In this document: in pieces, positions 6,306 through 12,554 of the stretch
Layout: every line of letters begins with the position of its first letter
How positions within the stretch are numbered: position 1 is the first letter of the stretch
From: Candidatus Hydrogenedentota bacterium
GTDB lineage: Bacteria > Hydrogenedentota > Hydrogenedentia > Hydrogenedentales > CAITNO01
Assembly: GCA_023145975.1 (NCBI GenBank)
Contig: JAGLCZ010000314.1
Coordinates: 1-12,554 of the forward strand
DNA: 12,554 bases
Direction of reading: 5' to 3'
The notes under the pieces: model-generated
Seen by the model: only the letters and a program-made list of their open reading frames with translations
What the model was told of the DNA's origin: nothing
The model's database searches: none
Made by a program: the position numbers and the translations under genes

Positions 6306-7838
6306 TCAGGGCTGCTGCTGCCGTTTCCTAAAACACCAGTCATAGATGCCTGTCAGTATGATGATTAGGAAAAGGAAGGCACCGACCATGGGGATAAGAA
6401 TATAGAACGCCCCGATATAATCCCGGAAAATACGTCCATTGTGTATTTCGAAGAGATAGGACCATAGGGGCATTCGATAGCGTTTCAGCACGGTATCCGG
6501 CATCGTAAATCGCTTTTGGGTACTACTGGAACCGATGCCCTTAATTCCCTCTTTGAAGCCAATCACAAAGGATTCACCCGAGGGGGTTTTGAAGTAGCCG
6601 CCTACCATGAAATCGAAGGGCCCGCTCTTCGGGGTGTTATAGGGTGCATCTTTGATAATATCAGTGACCGTAGCTGTAGCGTATTCCAACTGTGAAATTC
6701 CCACAAAAGAACCGACAGTATAAGTTCCCCGGTCATCGCATTCGAAAACGGTGCTGCCCATAGGTCCTGTGTCAATGGGAAAATCAATCGCTTTGAAGGG
6801 TTGACTGAAGTCGGCGGGACCCTGCCAGAAGGAGGTGGTTTCGATGGTAATCGTGTTGTCCATAGGATTGTAGAGAGCATTATTGATTGAGTCGTGCCAC
6901 GGGTTGGAGGGCCAGGAAGCAGGATATAGGCTTCGCGGAACATTTTTACCCATGAGAACCGTAATAAGTGGTGGACGCATAAACAGTCCCGTTACACCGA
7001 TGACGAGAAAAATTGCGGCAACCCAGATACCCAATTTTATATGGTAGCGCATAAAAAAACTATACGTCCGGCTAGTGATATGCGGTGTGACAGCCGATGC
7101 ACGTCGTTTTTTTCGCCATGGAAAATACCACATATATAGTCCGGAAACACTGAAAAAAATGAGCAGCAGTCCAGCACAGTCGAAAAGAAGACGTCCTGGA
7201 AGCCCCCATATTTTTCCATGATGCAGGACAAAGAAAAATTGCGGCAGGGGAACTTTGACCTCTTTTTCGATGCACTGTAAAGTAATAGGCTTAAATGTTA
7301 GAGTATCGGATATCGGACTTTGGTAAGCATGGGAAGCGGTAAATACAACGATATTATTCTTTATATGCAGGATACTGCGTACCGGGGATGCTTCATGTCC
7401 GAGATTGAGAGGATGCCATAGCCCCGTACTAAGTTCACAGACAAATAATCCGGCGTTTGTGCCGGCGAACAGGCGGGCAGTACCTTCTTCAAGCAGTAGC
7501 GCATCGTGGGTACGTCGATTTTGTGGGGATTCAGGAAACCCTTCCGTCATTACTGCGAAAGTTTCTCCCCCATCACTGCTTTTCCATACGCCCTGTGATC
7601 CCCAGGTAAAGGCGAGTTGCGGGTTGTGGGAGGAAAAGATCATCGAGCGGAGTGTGCCGCGGTTCCATGCTTCAAGTTGATAGGAGGGCGGTATCATACT
7701 TCGCGGCACCGACAAGGTATGAAGAAGCCCGGGGTGATTCAGCAGAATACCTGTAGTACCTTCGAGTACCAAATAAAGCAATAGTACCAATCCAAGATAT
7801 TTATGTAACCCTTTGGATATACGAAAAACAAATCCCAT
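6306..7838 (-). CDS. PepSY-type transmembrane protein with inserted BNR-like propeller segment
   Basis: This 510-residue inner-membrane protein has four predicted helices (about 15-34, 216-239, 269-287 and 476-498), as in PepSY-associated TM proteins, often linked to iron uptake or periplasmic reduction. Helices 1 and 3 align without gaps (HKYLG...TTG and HIKLG...VTG). Helices 2 and 4 share the scheme HHGKIW...SGLYMW and HNGRIF...TGIYDW. The protein is therefore an internal duplication with a conserved His near each helix, which could bind haem or metal (inference). Between helices 1 and 2 lies a soluble segment with BNR/YCF48-like pieces: VWKSSDGGETF (about 85-95) and ARLFAGTNAGLF. The second soluble loop is about 290-470. 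ATG 7838 is preferred over the in-frame TTG at 7841; the RBS is weak. It is last in a minus-strand cluster, 45 bp after the prepilin gene. Confidence 0.83.
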   Translation of the reverse strand: MGFVFRISKGLHKYLGLVLLLYLVLEGTTGILLNHPGLLHTLSVPRSMIPPSYQLEAWNRGTLRSMIFSSHNPQLAFTWGSQGVWKSSDGGETFAVMTEGFPESPQNRRTHDALLLEEGTARLFAGTNAGLFVCELSTGLWHPLNLGHEASPVRSILHIKNNIVVFTASHAYQSPISDTLTFKPITLQCIEKEVKVPLPQFFFVLHHGKIWGLPGRLLFDCAGLLLIFFSVSGLYMWYFPWRKKRRASAVTPHITSRTYSFFMRYHIKLGIWVAAIFLVIGVTGLFMRPPLITVLMGKNVPRSLYPASWPSNPWHDSINNALYNPMDNTITIETTSFWQGPADFSQPFKAIDFPIDTGPMGSTVFECDDRGTYTVGSFVGISQLEYATATVTDIIKDAPYNTPKSGPFDFMVGGYFKTPSGESFVIGFKEGIKGIGSSSTQKRFTMPDTVLKRYRMPLWSYLFEIHNGRIFRDYIGAFYILIPMVGAFLFLIIILTGIYDWCFRKRQQQP

Positions 7839-7872
7839 CAAAACACTTTCACTCGAAGATGCCCGCAGACGG

Positions 7873-7883
7873 TATACAGTATA
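7873..7883. promoter_or_regulatory. Palindrome TATACAGTATA between prepilin and PepSY-like genes
   Basis: TATAC-A-GTATA is a perfect inverted repeat around one base, immediately after the prepilin stop codon in the 45-bp gap before the PepSY-like gene. It could be an operator for the downstream gene, but it is short and AT-rich. Confidence 0.2.
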
Positions 7884-8876
7884 TTAGTCGACATTTTCAT
7901 AGGCTCCCAGAAGTCCTGCTATGTATTGATTGACAGGTTGTTTATTTTCGCCGTTTCCATATTTCATAAACGATACATGCCCATCCATAAACAATACGTT
8001 TGCACCTCCCGGTACATGGTTAAAACTCGATGGAAGTGTGCTGATTCGATCAAACATGACAAAGGCCGTACTTTGTGCCGCAGCCCCGGCACCTGCATTA
8101 TTAATATCTGTAATCAGAAAGCGCTCGATGCCCTCACGCAGACGATATACAATTTTGCCGCTGCCGTTTCCAAGCTCGGGATAGCCAAGTTTGGACAGAT
8201 CAAAATCGTGGTCAGAGGGGCTGGGATCCAGTTCAGGTGCAGGTGGCGGCGGCATTGCATTGGTGGCGGCGGCAGCATAGGTGACAGCCATCTGAAGCGC
8301 TGCTTCGCCGGGTGCCGTAGAGATACTGCTTGAAGGCGGTATCCAATTCACTGCCGCTTCGTGCGGGTCGTCGCCATTGCATTTGTCAAGTATCCACCCC
8401 ATGTAGTAGTAGGACTGGCTGACGAGGTTCATACCCCGGTTGGGATCGGTTTCGCTCCCGGTGCCTGTACCGGGAAACAGATACATAATTTCCCAATCAC
8501 CTGTTTCCGGATTTCTAAGGTCATCGACGGTGACCGTTGCGCTTGATGGGCAAACGAACAGGGACGGATCCGTCAGGTATTCAGGGAAGATATCTTTGAT
8601 CCGGGGAGCAGCTGACACAATGAATGTATCGCTAAAAGGAGGGGAACCACTTTTTAGGGGCACCCGACCTATCTGACAACAAGGCCATTTCTCGCCATCA
8701 CTTTCGTTGGCATACATCTTGAAAATAATTCCAAACTGTTTCAGATTATTTTGACAGGAGGAGCGGCGTGCTGCTTCACGGGCACGTGCCAATGCAGGCA
8801 GCAGAATGGCGGCTAAAATACCAATGATGGCAATGACCACCAGCAATTCAATTAATGTAAATCCCTGTTTTCTCAT
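7884..8876 (-). CDS. Type IV prepilin-like protein (DUF1559 / H-X9-DG type)
   Basis: This 330-residue protein has a class III prepilin leader: MRKQG followed by FTLIELLVVIAIIGILAA. Cleavage between Gly5 and Phe6 and N-methylation by a PilD-type peptidase are expected, with Glu10 at the usual +5 position. The mature hydrophobic helix (about 6-28) would anchor it and pack into a pseudopilus. The C-terminus carries NHVPGGANVLFMDGHVSF, the prepilin H-x-DG motif; here His287 to Asp298 encloses 10 residues rather than 9. The DUF1559-type body is typical of Planctomycetota, Lentisphaerota and Hydrogenedentota, which often encode dozens of copies. An upstream in-frame ATG at 8990 is rejected because it lies inside rpoN and would bury the leader. 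The nearest RBS (AGGA) is about 13 nt from the ATG, unusually far. The gene follows rpoN by 37 bp. Confidence 0.92.
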   Translation of the reverse strand: MRKQGFTLIELLVVIAIIGILAAILLPALARAREAARRSSCQNNLKQFGIIFKMYANESDGEKWPCCQIGRVPLKSGSPPFSDTFIVSAAPRIKDIFPEYLTDPSLFVCPSSATVTVDDLRNPETGDWEIMYLFPGTGTGSETDPNRGMNLVSQSYYYMGWILDKCNGDDPHEAAVNWIPPSSSISTAPGEAALQMAVTYAAAATNAMPPPPAPELDPSPSDHDFDLSKLGYPELGNGSGKIVYRLREGIERFLITDINNAGAGAAAQSTAFVMFDRISTLPSSFNHVPGGANVLFMDGHVSFMKYGNGENKQPVNQYIAGLLGAYENVD

Positions 8877-8913
8877 GATATACGTAGTATCCTTTTTGAA
8901 TTTACAGATGATG

Positions 8914-10383
8914 TTAATAACTGCGGCGTATTCTCGCAGGCGGAACGCCCATTCCCTCGCGATATTTGGCAATGGTGCGACGGGCAGCATTGGTTCCTTG
9001 TTTTTTGAGTAAGTCGCTTATCTTTTGGTCGCTCAAGGGTTTGTGCTTGTCCTCAGCATCGATGATATTTTTAAGCAGGGCACAAATGGCGGTGGAAGAT
9101 TGTGATTCCCCATCATCGGAACGTAATCCGGCAGAGAAAAAGTATTTCAGTTCAAAGAGACCCTGAGGAGTTTGAATATACTTACCGTTTACCGTGCGCG
9201 ATATAGTGCTTTCATGGAGCCCAACCTTATTTGCCACCTCTTCCAGTGTCAATGGCTTCATGTATTGCTCACCTTTTTTAAGAAACATCCGCTGCGTATC
9301 TATGATGGCCTGGGCAGTTTTGCGAATGGTTTCCTGTCGCCGCTCGATATTGCGTACCAGCCAGCGTGCCGACCCGAGATTTTCCCGAACATAACTACGT
9401 TCTTCCTTCGAAATCTTTTTGCTGCGTACTTCTTTGATATAGGCATCATTAATGGCAATGGACGGCATGGCATCAGCGGTAAGTACAACGATAAAATCAT
9501 CCTCGATTTGTTCTACAAGTACTTCCGGCGTGATATAGGCAGGGACTGCGCTGCTGTACGCCTGACCCGGCCAGGGTTCGAGATGGCGGAGGATATTTTT
9601 TAGCTCCTCCACCCGTTCCGGGGAAATATCCATCGTGTGTGCTATTTGGCGGATGTGCCCTCGCGTCAGTTCGTCCCAGTGTTTGCACACAAGCGTCTTG
9701 AGCTGCTCCTCCTCGGGATATTCAGCTTCAATCTGTAAGAGAAGACATTCTGCAATATCCGCCGCCCCCACCCCTGTCGGCTCGAATTTTTTAATGGTGT
9801 CCAATACGGCGTTTACATCTGAATCAGAAATCTTCATTTCCCCGGCGATTTCGGTGATATCCCCGCTGAAGTAACCGTTGCTGTCTATATCGCCAATAAT
9901 GATGCGCTCCCCAATCTGATATTCTTCGGGGGTGGTAGCGGTAATACGCATTTGGTCAAGCAGGTGGGCGCGCAGCGACTCGCTTTGGGTGATGGAATCC
10001 TGATAATAGCGATAGGTTTCGTCCGAATCTGCATTGCGCGAAAAATCCACGCCTTCACGGTGGCGGTCTGCTCCATACCAGTCATCATCTGACCCTGTAT
10101 CGAAGTTAATTTCGCCCTCTGAACGATCCAGCACAACCTGATCATGCTCCTGTTCCTGTTGCTCTTCGCTATTTGCATCATTGGAAACCGGGGCAGCTTG
10201 CATTTCGGACAGTGTTGTTTCACGGGTAGTTGTACGGTCCAAAAACGGATTTTCTTCAAGGCTTTGTTCGATAAACTGATCGAGCTCGATACTGTTCATT
10301 TGAAGCATTTTCAGAGACTGCTGCATCTGCGGCGCAAGTATTTGCCGCTGCTGTTGTCTCTGTTGTTGTTCAAACCGTATCAT
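8914..10383 (-). CDS. rpoN: RNA polymerase sigma-54 factor RpoN
   Basis: RpoN directs RNA polymerase to -24/-12 promoters and needs ATP-driven enhancer-binding activators to open DNA. The 489 residues fit the usual length. Region I (about 1-50) is Gln-rich and includes APQMQQSLKMLQMNSIEL and ENPFLD. An acidic, low-complexity region II spans about 60-125. The core-binding region includes EPTGVGAADIAECLLLQ (201-217). The helix-turn-helix reads LEEVANKVGLHESTISRTVN (380-399). The diagnostic RpoN box is ARRTIAKYRE at 467-476, three residues of which (ARR) normally contact the -24 element. No activator gene is present in the window. It is the first gene of a minus-strand cluster with the prepilin and PepSY-like genes and is divergent from the GxGYxYP gene. 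The RBS is poor (TAGG only 2 nt from the ATG). Confidence 0.98.
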   Translation of the reverse strand: MIRFEQQQRQQQRQILAPQMQQSLKMLQMNSIELDQFIEQSLEENPFLDRTTTRETTLSEMQAAPVSNDANSEEQQEQEHDQVVLDRSEGEINFDTGSDDDWYGADRHREGVDFSRNADSDETYRYYQDSITQSESLRAHLLDQMRITATTPEEYQIGERIIIGDIDSNGYFSGDITEIAGEMKISDSDVNAVLDTIKKFEPTGVGAADIAECLLLQIEAEYPEEEQLKTLVCKHWDELTRGHIRQIAHTMDISPERVEELKNILRHLEPWPGQAYSSAVPAYITPEVLVEQIEDDFIVVLTADAMPSIAINDAYIKEVRSKKISKEERSYVRENLGSARWLVRNIERRQETIRKTAQAIIDTQRMFLKKGEQYMKPLTLEEVANKVGLHESTISRTVNGKYIQTPQGLFELKYFFSAGLRSDDGESQSSTAICALLKNIIDAEDKHKPLSDQKISDLLKKQGTNAARRTIAKYREGMGVPPARIRRSY

Positions 10384-10446
10384 AGCCTATAATATCCATT
10401 TGTAAATACTGTGCGTAGACTCGAAAAAAATAGTAATACATTCCCG

Positions 10447-10466
10447 TGTACTCTATTGTACTCTAT
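10447..10466 (+). repeat. Perfect tandem 10-bp repeat TGTACTCTAT x2
   Basis: TGTACTCTAT at 10447-10456 is followed directly by an identical copy at 10457-10466. The 10-bp period is about one helical turn. The second copy overlaps the -10 box at 10464-10469 and replaces the usual spacer and -35 region. Confidence 0.7.
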
Positions 10467-10469
10467 AAT
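10464..10469 (+). promoter_or_regulatory. -10 box TATAAT for GxGYxYP gene
   Basis: A perfect TATAAT sits 36 bp before the ATG at 10506, giving a leader of roughly 30 nt. There is no TTGACA-like -35 at 16-18 bp, so an activator may be needed. The surrounding repeats fit that idea. Confidence 0.45.
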
Positions 10470-10487
10470 CGGGAATTTGGGCAACAG

Positions 10488-10495
10488 AAAGGGAG
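10488..10495 (+). promoter_or_regulatory. Ribosome binding site deciding the GxGYxYP start
   Basis: AAAGGGAG ends 10 nt before the ATG at 10506. The longer reading frame from 10446 would start within the repeat/promoter block, with no RBS and a hydrophilic N-terminus ahead of the signal peptide, so 10506 is preferred. Confidence 0.6.
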
Positions 10496-10505
10496 AAGCG
10501 TTGGC

Positions 10506-12323
10506 ATGAAATACATTTTATTATTAATGTGCTGTATTGTAATAGCGGCTGAAAATACCGTTGCAGAAGAGGATTCTATTATGTATTTTGATATGGGTGC
10601 CTGGGTTGCTTCGAATCCCGGGGATACGGTATTGCACTATGATGCCTTAAAGATGACTGCTGCTCTGCAGGGCATTGTAAATAGAGATACACCCCATTTA
10701 CTCATTCGTTTTCTTGAAGGAGAAGGTGCTTCAGGTCCCATTAACACAGATGATTACTGGCTTGAAATTATACGTAATCGCTGGCAGGACATGGGGGTCG
10801 TAAAAAAAGAAAATTCGATGAAGGAGATGCTGAAAAAGTTTAATAGTTTTGTGAATGGTTGGGTAGTATGGGATCCCGCCGTTCCTGCTACTGCAAATGT
10901 AGCTGCTACCATTTGTGGTGTAGAAAATCTATTGCCCATACGCGCAGGCAGTCCCTTATTCGATTACCTAAAAGAGCAAGGTGTTGACATTGCAGTAAAA
11001 AAGTCATTGGTGGGTCTTTTTGACGGCAGTGAATCCGGCAGTGCGAAATGCGATGCCTATCTTTGGGCGAAACGCGAATACCTGGATACAGGGAAATGCC
11101 ACCCTGCTTTGATGGCTTTTTATATCGACGGGTATACACAGCAGCCGGAGAAAGAGGGGTTTCATTATGATGATTTGCCCAATACTAAAGTTGCTAATCA
11201 TGACTACTATATTGCTAACCGCGCTTTTTTTATGGATTTGCTTATATGGTCAGACGAAACACCCGTGGATGATCCTGAACAGCCGCTCGGTACAGACTAT
11301 AATACCCTGGTAAAACTACTCGAAGCGCAGTATAAGCGTAGCGAAGGAAAGGCATTTACCTGTATTGGCGGTTTTGTGTCCTGGAATCTGAAATATACGA
11401 ACTATGGTTTTGCAGGGGGAAGCCATGAGCCTGTAGCTACAGAATGGCAATATATTTCTCTGTTCGGGGCGCATAATGCCATCCTTGATGCGGACGCTTT
11501 GGGATTGGCATGCCTCCCCAACACTTCTGCCTATCGTCATTATCCTTTGCGCAAACAATACACACAACATAAACGTCCTGTACCGCAACCTCTGGAAAAC
11601 AAGACGTATGTGTTGATTTATATGGGCGACTACGATTCAGCAGCGTGGTTGTCCCGTAGTATGCCTCGTGTTTGGGATGATCCCGCCCGGGGTGAAATAC
11701 CTATTGCGTGGGCATTTAACCCGAACCTGTCAGACCGCGTCCCGTATGTGTTTGACCATATTTATGAGACGGCTTCTCCTAACGACTGGTTTATTGGCGG
11801 CGATTCCGGTGCAGGGTACTTGAATCCGAATCTTCTTATTGGGGATCGACTTGGCAGCGGTTTACCCGATGCCCTTGATTTATGGGTGGAACATAATCGT
11901 CGGTATTATGAGAAGTTTGATTATGATATTACCGGTTTTGTAATCAATGGGTTTAGCGGTGATATGCCGTTGCGGATACAGGAAGCCTACAGTTGTTTCT
12001 CGCCCAAAGGGGTGGGGATGCAGTTGGGTTTCGAAAAAGCACGGGTCAATGATACTCCCTTTATTCGTCATAACTCGGATATCTCTCCCCGCACTGAAAA
12101 TATGAAGGAGGGGGCGGATCAGATGGCTTCTTTTTGTAAAGCGGACAAACCGCAATTCCTTGTGTTCCGCTGGATATTACAAACACCTACCACCTTGAAA
12201 AATATGATGACGCTGCTCGATGATCAGTATCCGGAACAGAACTGGGAGTTTTGTGACCCCTATACCTTTTTTGACCTGTACCGTAAACATCTGGAAAATA
12301 TTGAGCCTGCAGAAAAACCATAG
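10506..12323 (+). CDS. Secreted GxGYxYP-family putative glycoside hydrolase
   Basis: This is a 605-residue predicted secreted protein. The signal peptide (MKYILLLMCCIVIAAENTVA) ends near residue 20. The family signature reads GDSGAGYLNP, with Gly435, Gly437, Tyr438 and Pro441; the second aromatic of GxGYxYP is Asn440 here. Residues about 25-250 correspond to the family's N-terminal region (MGAWVASNPGD, LQGIVNRDTPHLLIRF). Residues about 280-590 correspond to the C-terminal domain (YVLIYMGDYDSAAWL, WAFNPNLSDR, GFVINGFSGDMP). The family is classed as putative glycoside hydrolase from genomic context in gut and PVC bacteria; I know of no firm biochemical activity. GDYDSAAW and the GD-rich loops offer candidate acidic catalytic residues (inference). 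It is transcribed divergently from rpoN and stands alone, though near the GH62-like and GH16 genes. The start at 10506 is chosen by RBS and signal peptide. Confidence 0.88.
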   Translation: MKYILLLMCCIVIAAENTVAEEDSIMYFDMGAWVASNPGDTVLHYDALKMTAALQGIVNRDTPHLLIRFLEGEGASGPINTDDYWLEIIRNRWQDMGVVKKENSMKEMLKKFNSFVNGWVVWDPAVPATANVAATICGVENLLPIRAGSPLFDYLKEQGVDIAVKKSLVGLFDGSESGSAKCDAYLWAKREYLDTGKCHPALMAFYIDGYTQQPEKEGFHYDDLPNTKVANHDYYIANRAFFMDLLIWSDETPVDDPEQPLGTDYNTLVKLLEAQYKRSEGKAFTCIGGFVSWNLKYTNYGFAGGSHEPVATEWQYISLFGAHNAILDADALGLACLPNTSAYRHYPLRKQYTQHKRPVPQPLENKTYVLIYMGDYDSAAWLSRSMPRVWDDPARGEIPIAWAFNPNLSDRVPYVFDHIYETASPNDWFIGGDSGAGYLNPNLLIGDRLGSGLPDALDLWVEHNRRYYEKFDYDITGFVINGFSGDMPLRIQEAYSCFSPKGVGMQLGFEKARVNDTPFIRHNSDISPRTENMKEGADQMASFCKADKPQFLVFRWILQTPTTLKNMMTLLDDQYPEQNWEFCDPYTFFDLYRKHLENIEPAEKP

Positions 12324-12348
12324 AAGACCCGCATCTTATTTTTGCAGG
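12306..12348 (+). terminator. Imperfect stem-loop across the GxGYxYP stop codon
   Basis: CCTGCAGAAAAA (12306-12317) pairs with TTTTTGCAGG (12339-12348) apart from one bulged G. An inner AAGA/TCTT stem closes around CCCGCA, followed by ATTTTT at 12338-12343. The left arm lies inside the coding sequence and the stop codon (12321-12323) in the loop side. The inner stem is short, so this may slow decay or terminate weakly. No better terminator is seen downstream. Confidence 0.35.
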
Positions 12349-12554
12349 ATAAGTTTCCGTCCTTGCGTATGTGGCAATTCGGGTGGGCATAACGGCTTCA
12401 CTGAATACGAGATTGCCGCGCTTCGTTCGCTAAGAAAGTGCTTCTCCCGTTTCTTCATCATATCACCTGCGAAGCGGGTCCGGCGCTCGCAATGACGGAT
12501 TGGGGAAGGAGAAGGCGGATAACGCAGAACACCCACGTCATTCCGGTTTTTAGG
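12324..12554. other. Gene-free tail with dispersed-repeat sequence
   Basis: No convincing gene is present. Short reading frames on both strands translate repeat sequence (RHCERRTRFAGD-type peptides), a common false call over chromosomal repeats. The right edge (CGTCATTCCGG at 12536-12546) looks like the start of another repeat unit cut by the window end; AATGACG at 12491-12497 and CGTCATT at 12536-12542 form inverted arms. Confidence 0.55.
12411..12497. repeat. REP-like dispersed repeat, apparently split by a 55-bp insert
   Basis: GATTGCCGCGCTTCG at 12411-12425 and CTCGCAATGACG at 12486-12497 are the two halves of a motif common in many bacterial chromosomes, normally continuous as GCGCTTCGCTCGCAATGACG. 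Here they are separated by 12431-12485, flanked by TTCGC and CTCGC. The insert contains a hairpin ACCTGC-GAA-GCGGGT (12465-12479) and a second AAGAAA/TTTCTT inverted repeat (12432-12437, 12450-12455). Known repeat type is recalled from general experience, not searched. Confidence 0.55.

Larger units (their letters stand above)
10440..10476. promoter_or_regulatory. Inverted repeat ATTCCCG-N23-CGGGAAT enclosing the promoter
   Basis: ATTCCCG at 10440-10446 and CGGGAAT at 10470-10476 are exact reverse complements, with centres 30 bp apart (near three helical turns). Between them sit a tandem 10-bp repeat and a TATAAT box. Both arms face one side of the helix, which suits a regulator that loops or spans the promoter. 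It lies between rpoN and the GxGYxYP gene and could affect either. Confidence 0.5.

Noticed and set aside
8936..8951. GG-N10-GC on the minus strand (GGGCGTTCCGCCTGCG), about 60 bp before the prepilin start, as a sigma-54 promoter
   Set aside because: The GG/GC spacing fits -24/-12 promoters, but the match beyond that is poor (no TGGCAC, no TTGC), it lies within the rpoN coding sequence, and such spacing is common by chance.
8877..8990. N-terminal extension of the prepilin to an upstream ATG
   Set aside because: It overlaps the rpoN 3' end and would place 38 residues before the class III leader, which must be at the N-terminus for prepilin peptidase processing.
10446..10505. N-terminal extension of the GxGYxYP protein
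   Set aside because: It lies within the repeat and -10 region, lacks an RBS and would put 20 hydrophilic residues before the signal peptide.
12336..12536. Minus-strand 66-residue reading frame in the tail
   Set aside because: Its peptide (RHCERRTRFAGD and ERSAAISYSV) is the translation typical of dispersed REP-type repeats, not a conserved protein.
1..12554. CRISPR array, tRNA, rRNA or complete insertion sequence
   Set aside because: No regularly spaced repeats with spacers, no clover-leaf candidate and no transposase-like reading frame were seen on either strand.

Overview
The window looks like a chromosomal piece from a Gram-negative, probably uncultured bacterium of the Planctomycetota / Lentisphaerota / Hydrogenedentota type. 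The main pointers are a type IV prepilin-like protein ending in the H-x(9-10)-DG motif that is expanded in those groups, a Tat-exported Gfo/Idh/MocA oxidoreductase, a HEAT-plus-PQQ-propeller lipoprotein, and a GxGYxYP-family protein. The phylum is inferred from gene content; no rRNA or tRNA gene is present to settle it.

Layout from left to right. (1) 1-295 is an AT-rich upstream region with a good extended -10 box, followed by a plus-strand lipoprotein gene (296-2104). (2) A minus-strand pair, read leftward from about 4713, encodes an exported GH62-like alpha-L-arabinofuranosidase and, 18 bp downstream, a Tat-signal Gfo/Idh/MocA oxidoreductase (2203-3558). (3) A divergent regulatory region of about 310 bp (4714-5025) holds a short palindrome and two families of direct repeats. 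(4) A plus-strand GH16 lipoprotein with an N-terminal sugar-binding jelly roll (5026-6264). (5) A minus-strand cluster with 37 and 45 bp gaps: rpoN (sigma-54), a prepilin, and a four-helix PepSY-type membrane protein with an inserted BNR-like propeller segment (10383 down to 6306). (6) A short divergent region (10384-10505) with an inverted repeat enclosing a tandem 10-bp repeat at a -10 box. (7) A plus-strand secreted GxGYxYP putative glycoside hydrolase (10506-12323). (8) A gene-free tail (12324-12554) with a hairpin near the stop codon and a dispersed REP-like chromosomal repeat.

Read together, GH62, GH16, the GxGYxYP protein and perhaps the exported oxidoreductase suggest extracytoplasmic breakdown of plant-type polysaccharides: arabinose side-chain removal, beta-glucan or galactan cleavage, and an unknown carbohydrate step. 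There is no SusC/D pair or sugar transporter in view, so this is a loose cluster rather than a classical PUL. The rpoN-prepilin-PepSY cluster appears to be a separate functional unit.

The items most worth a second look are the PepSY protein (two-fold internal repeat with an embedded propeller), the helix-phased operator-like arrays upstream of the GH62 and GxGYxYP genes, the unusual bacterial setting of a GH62, and the dispersed repeat at the right end that appears split by a hairpin-rich 55-bp insert.
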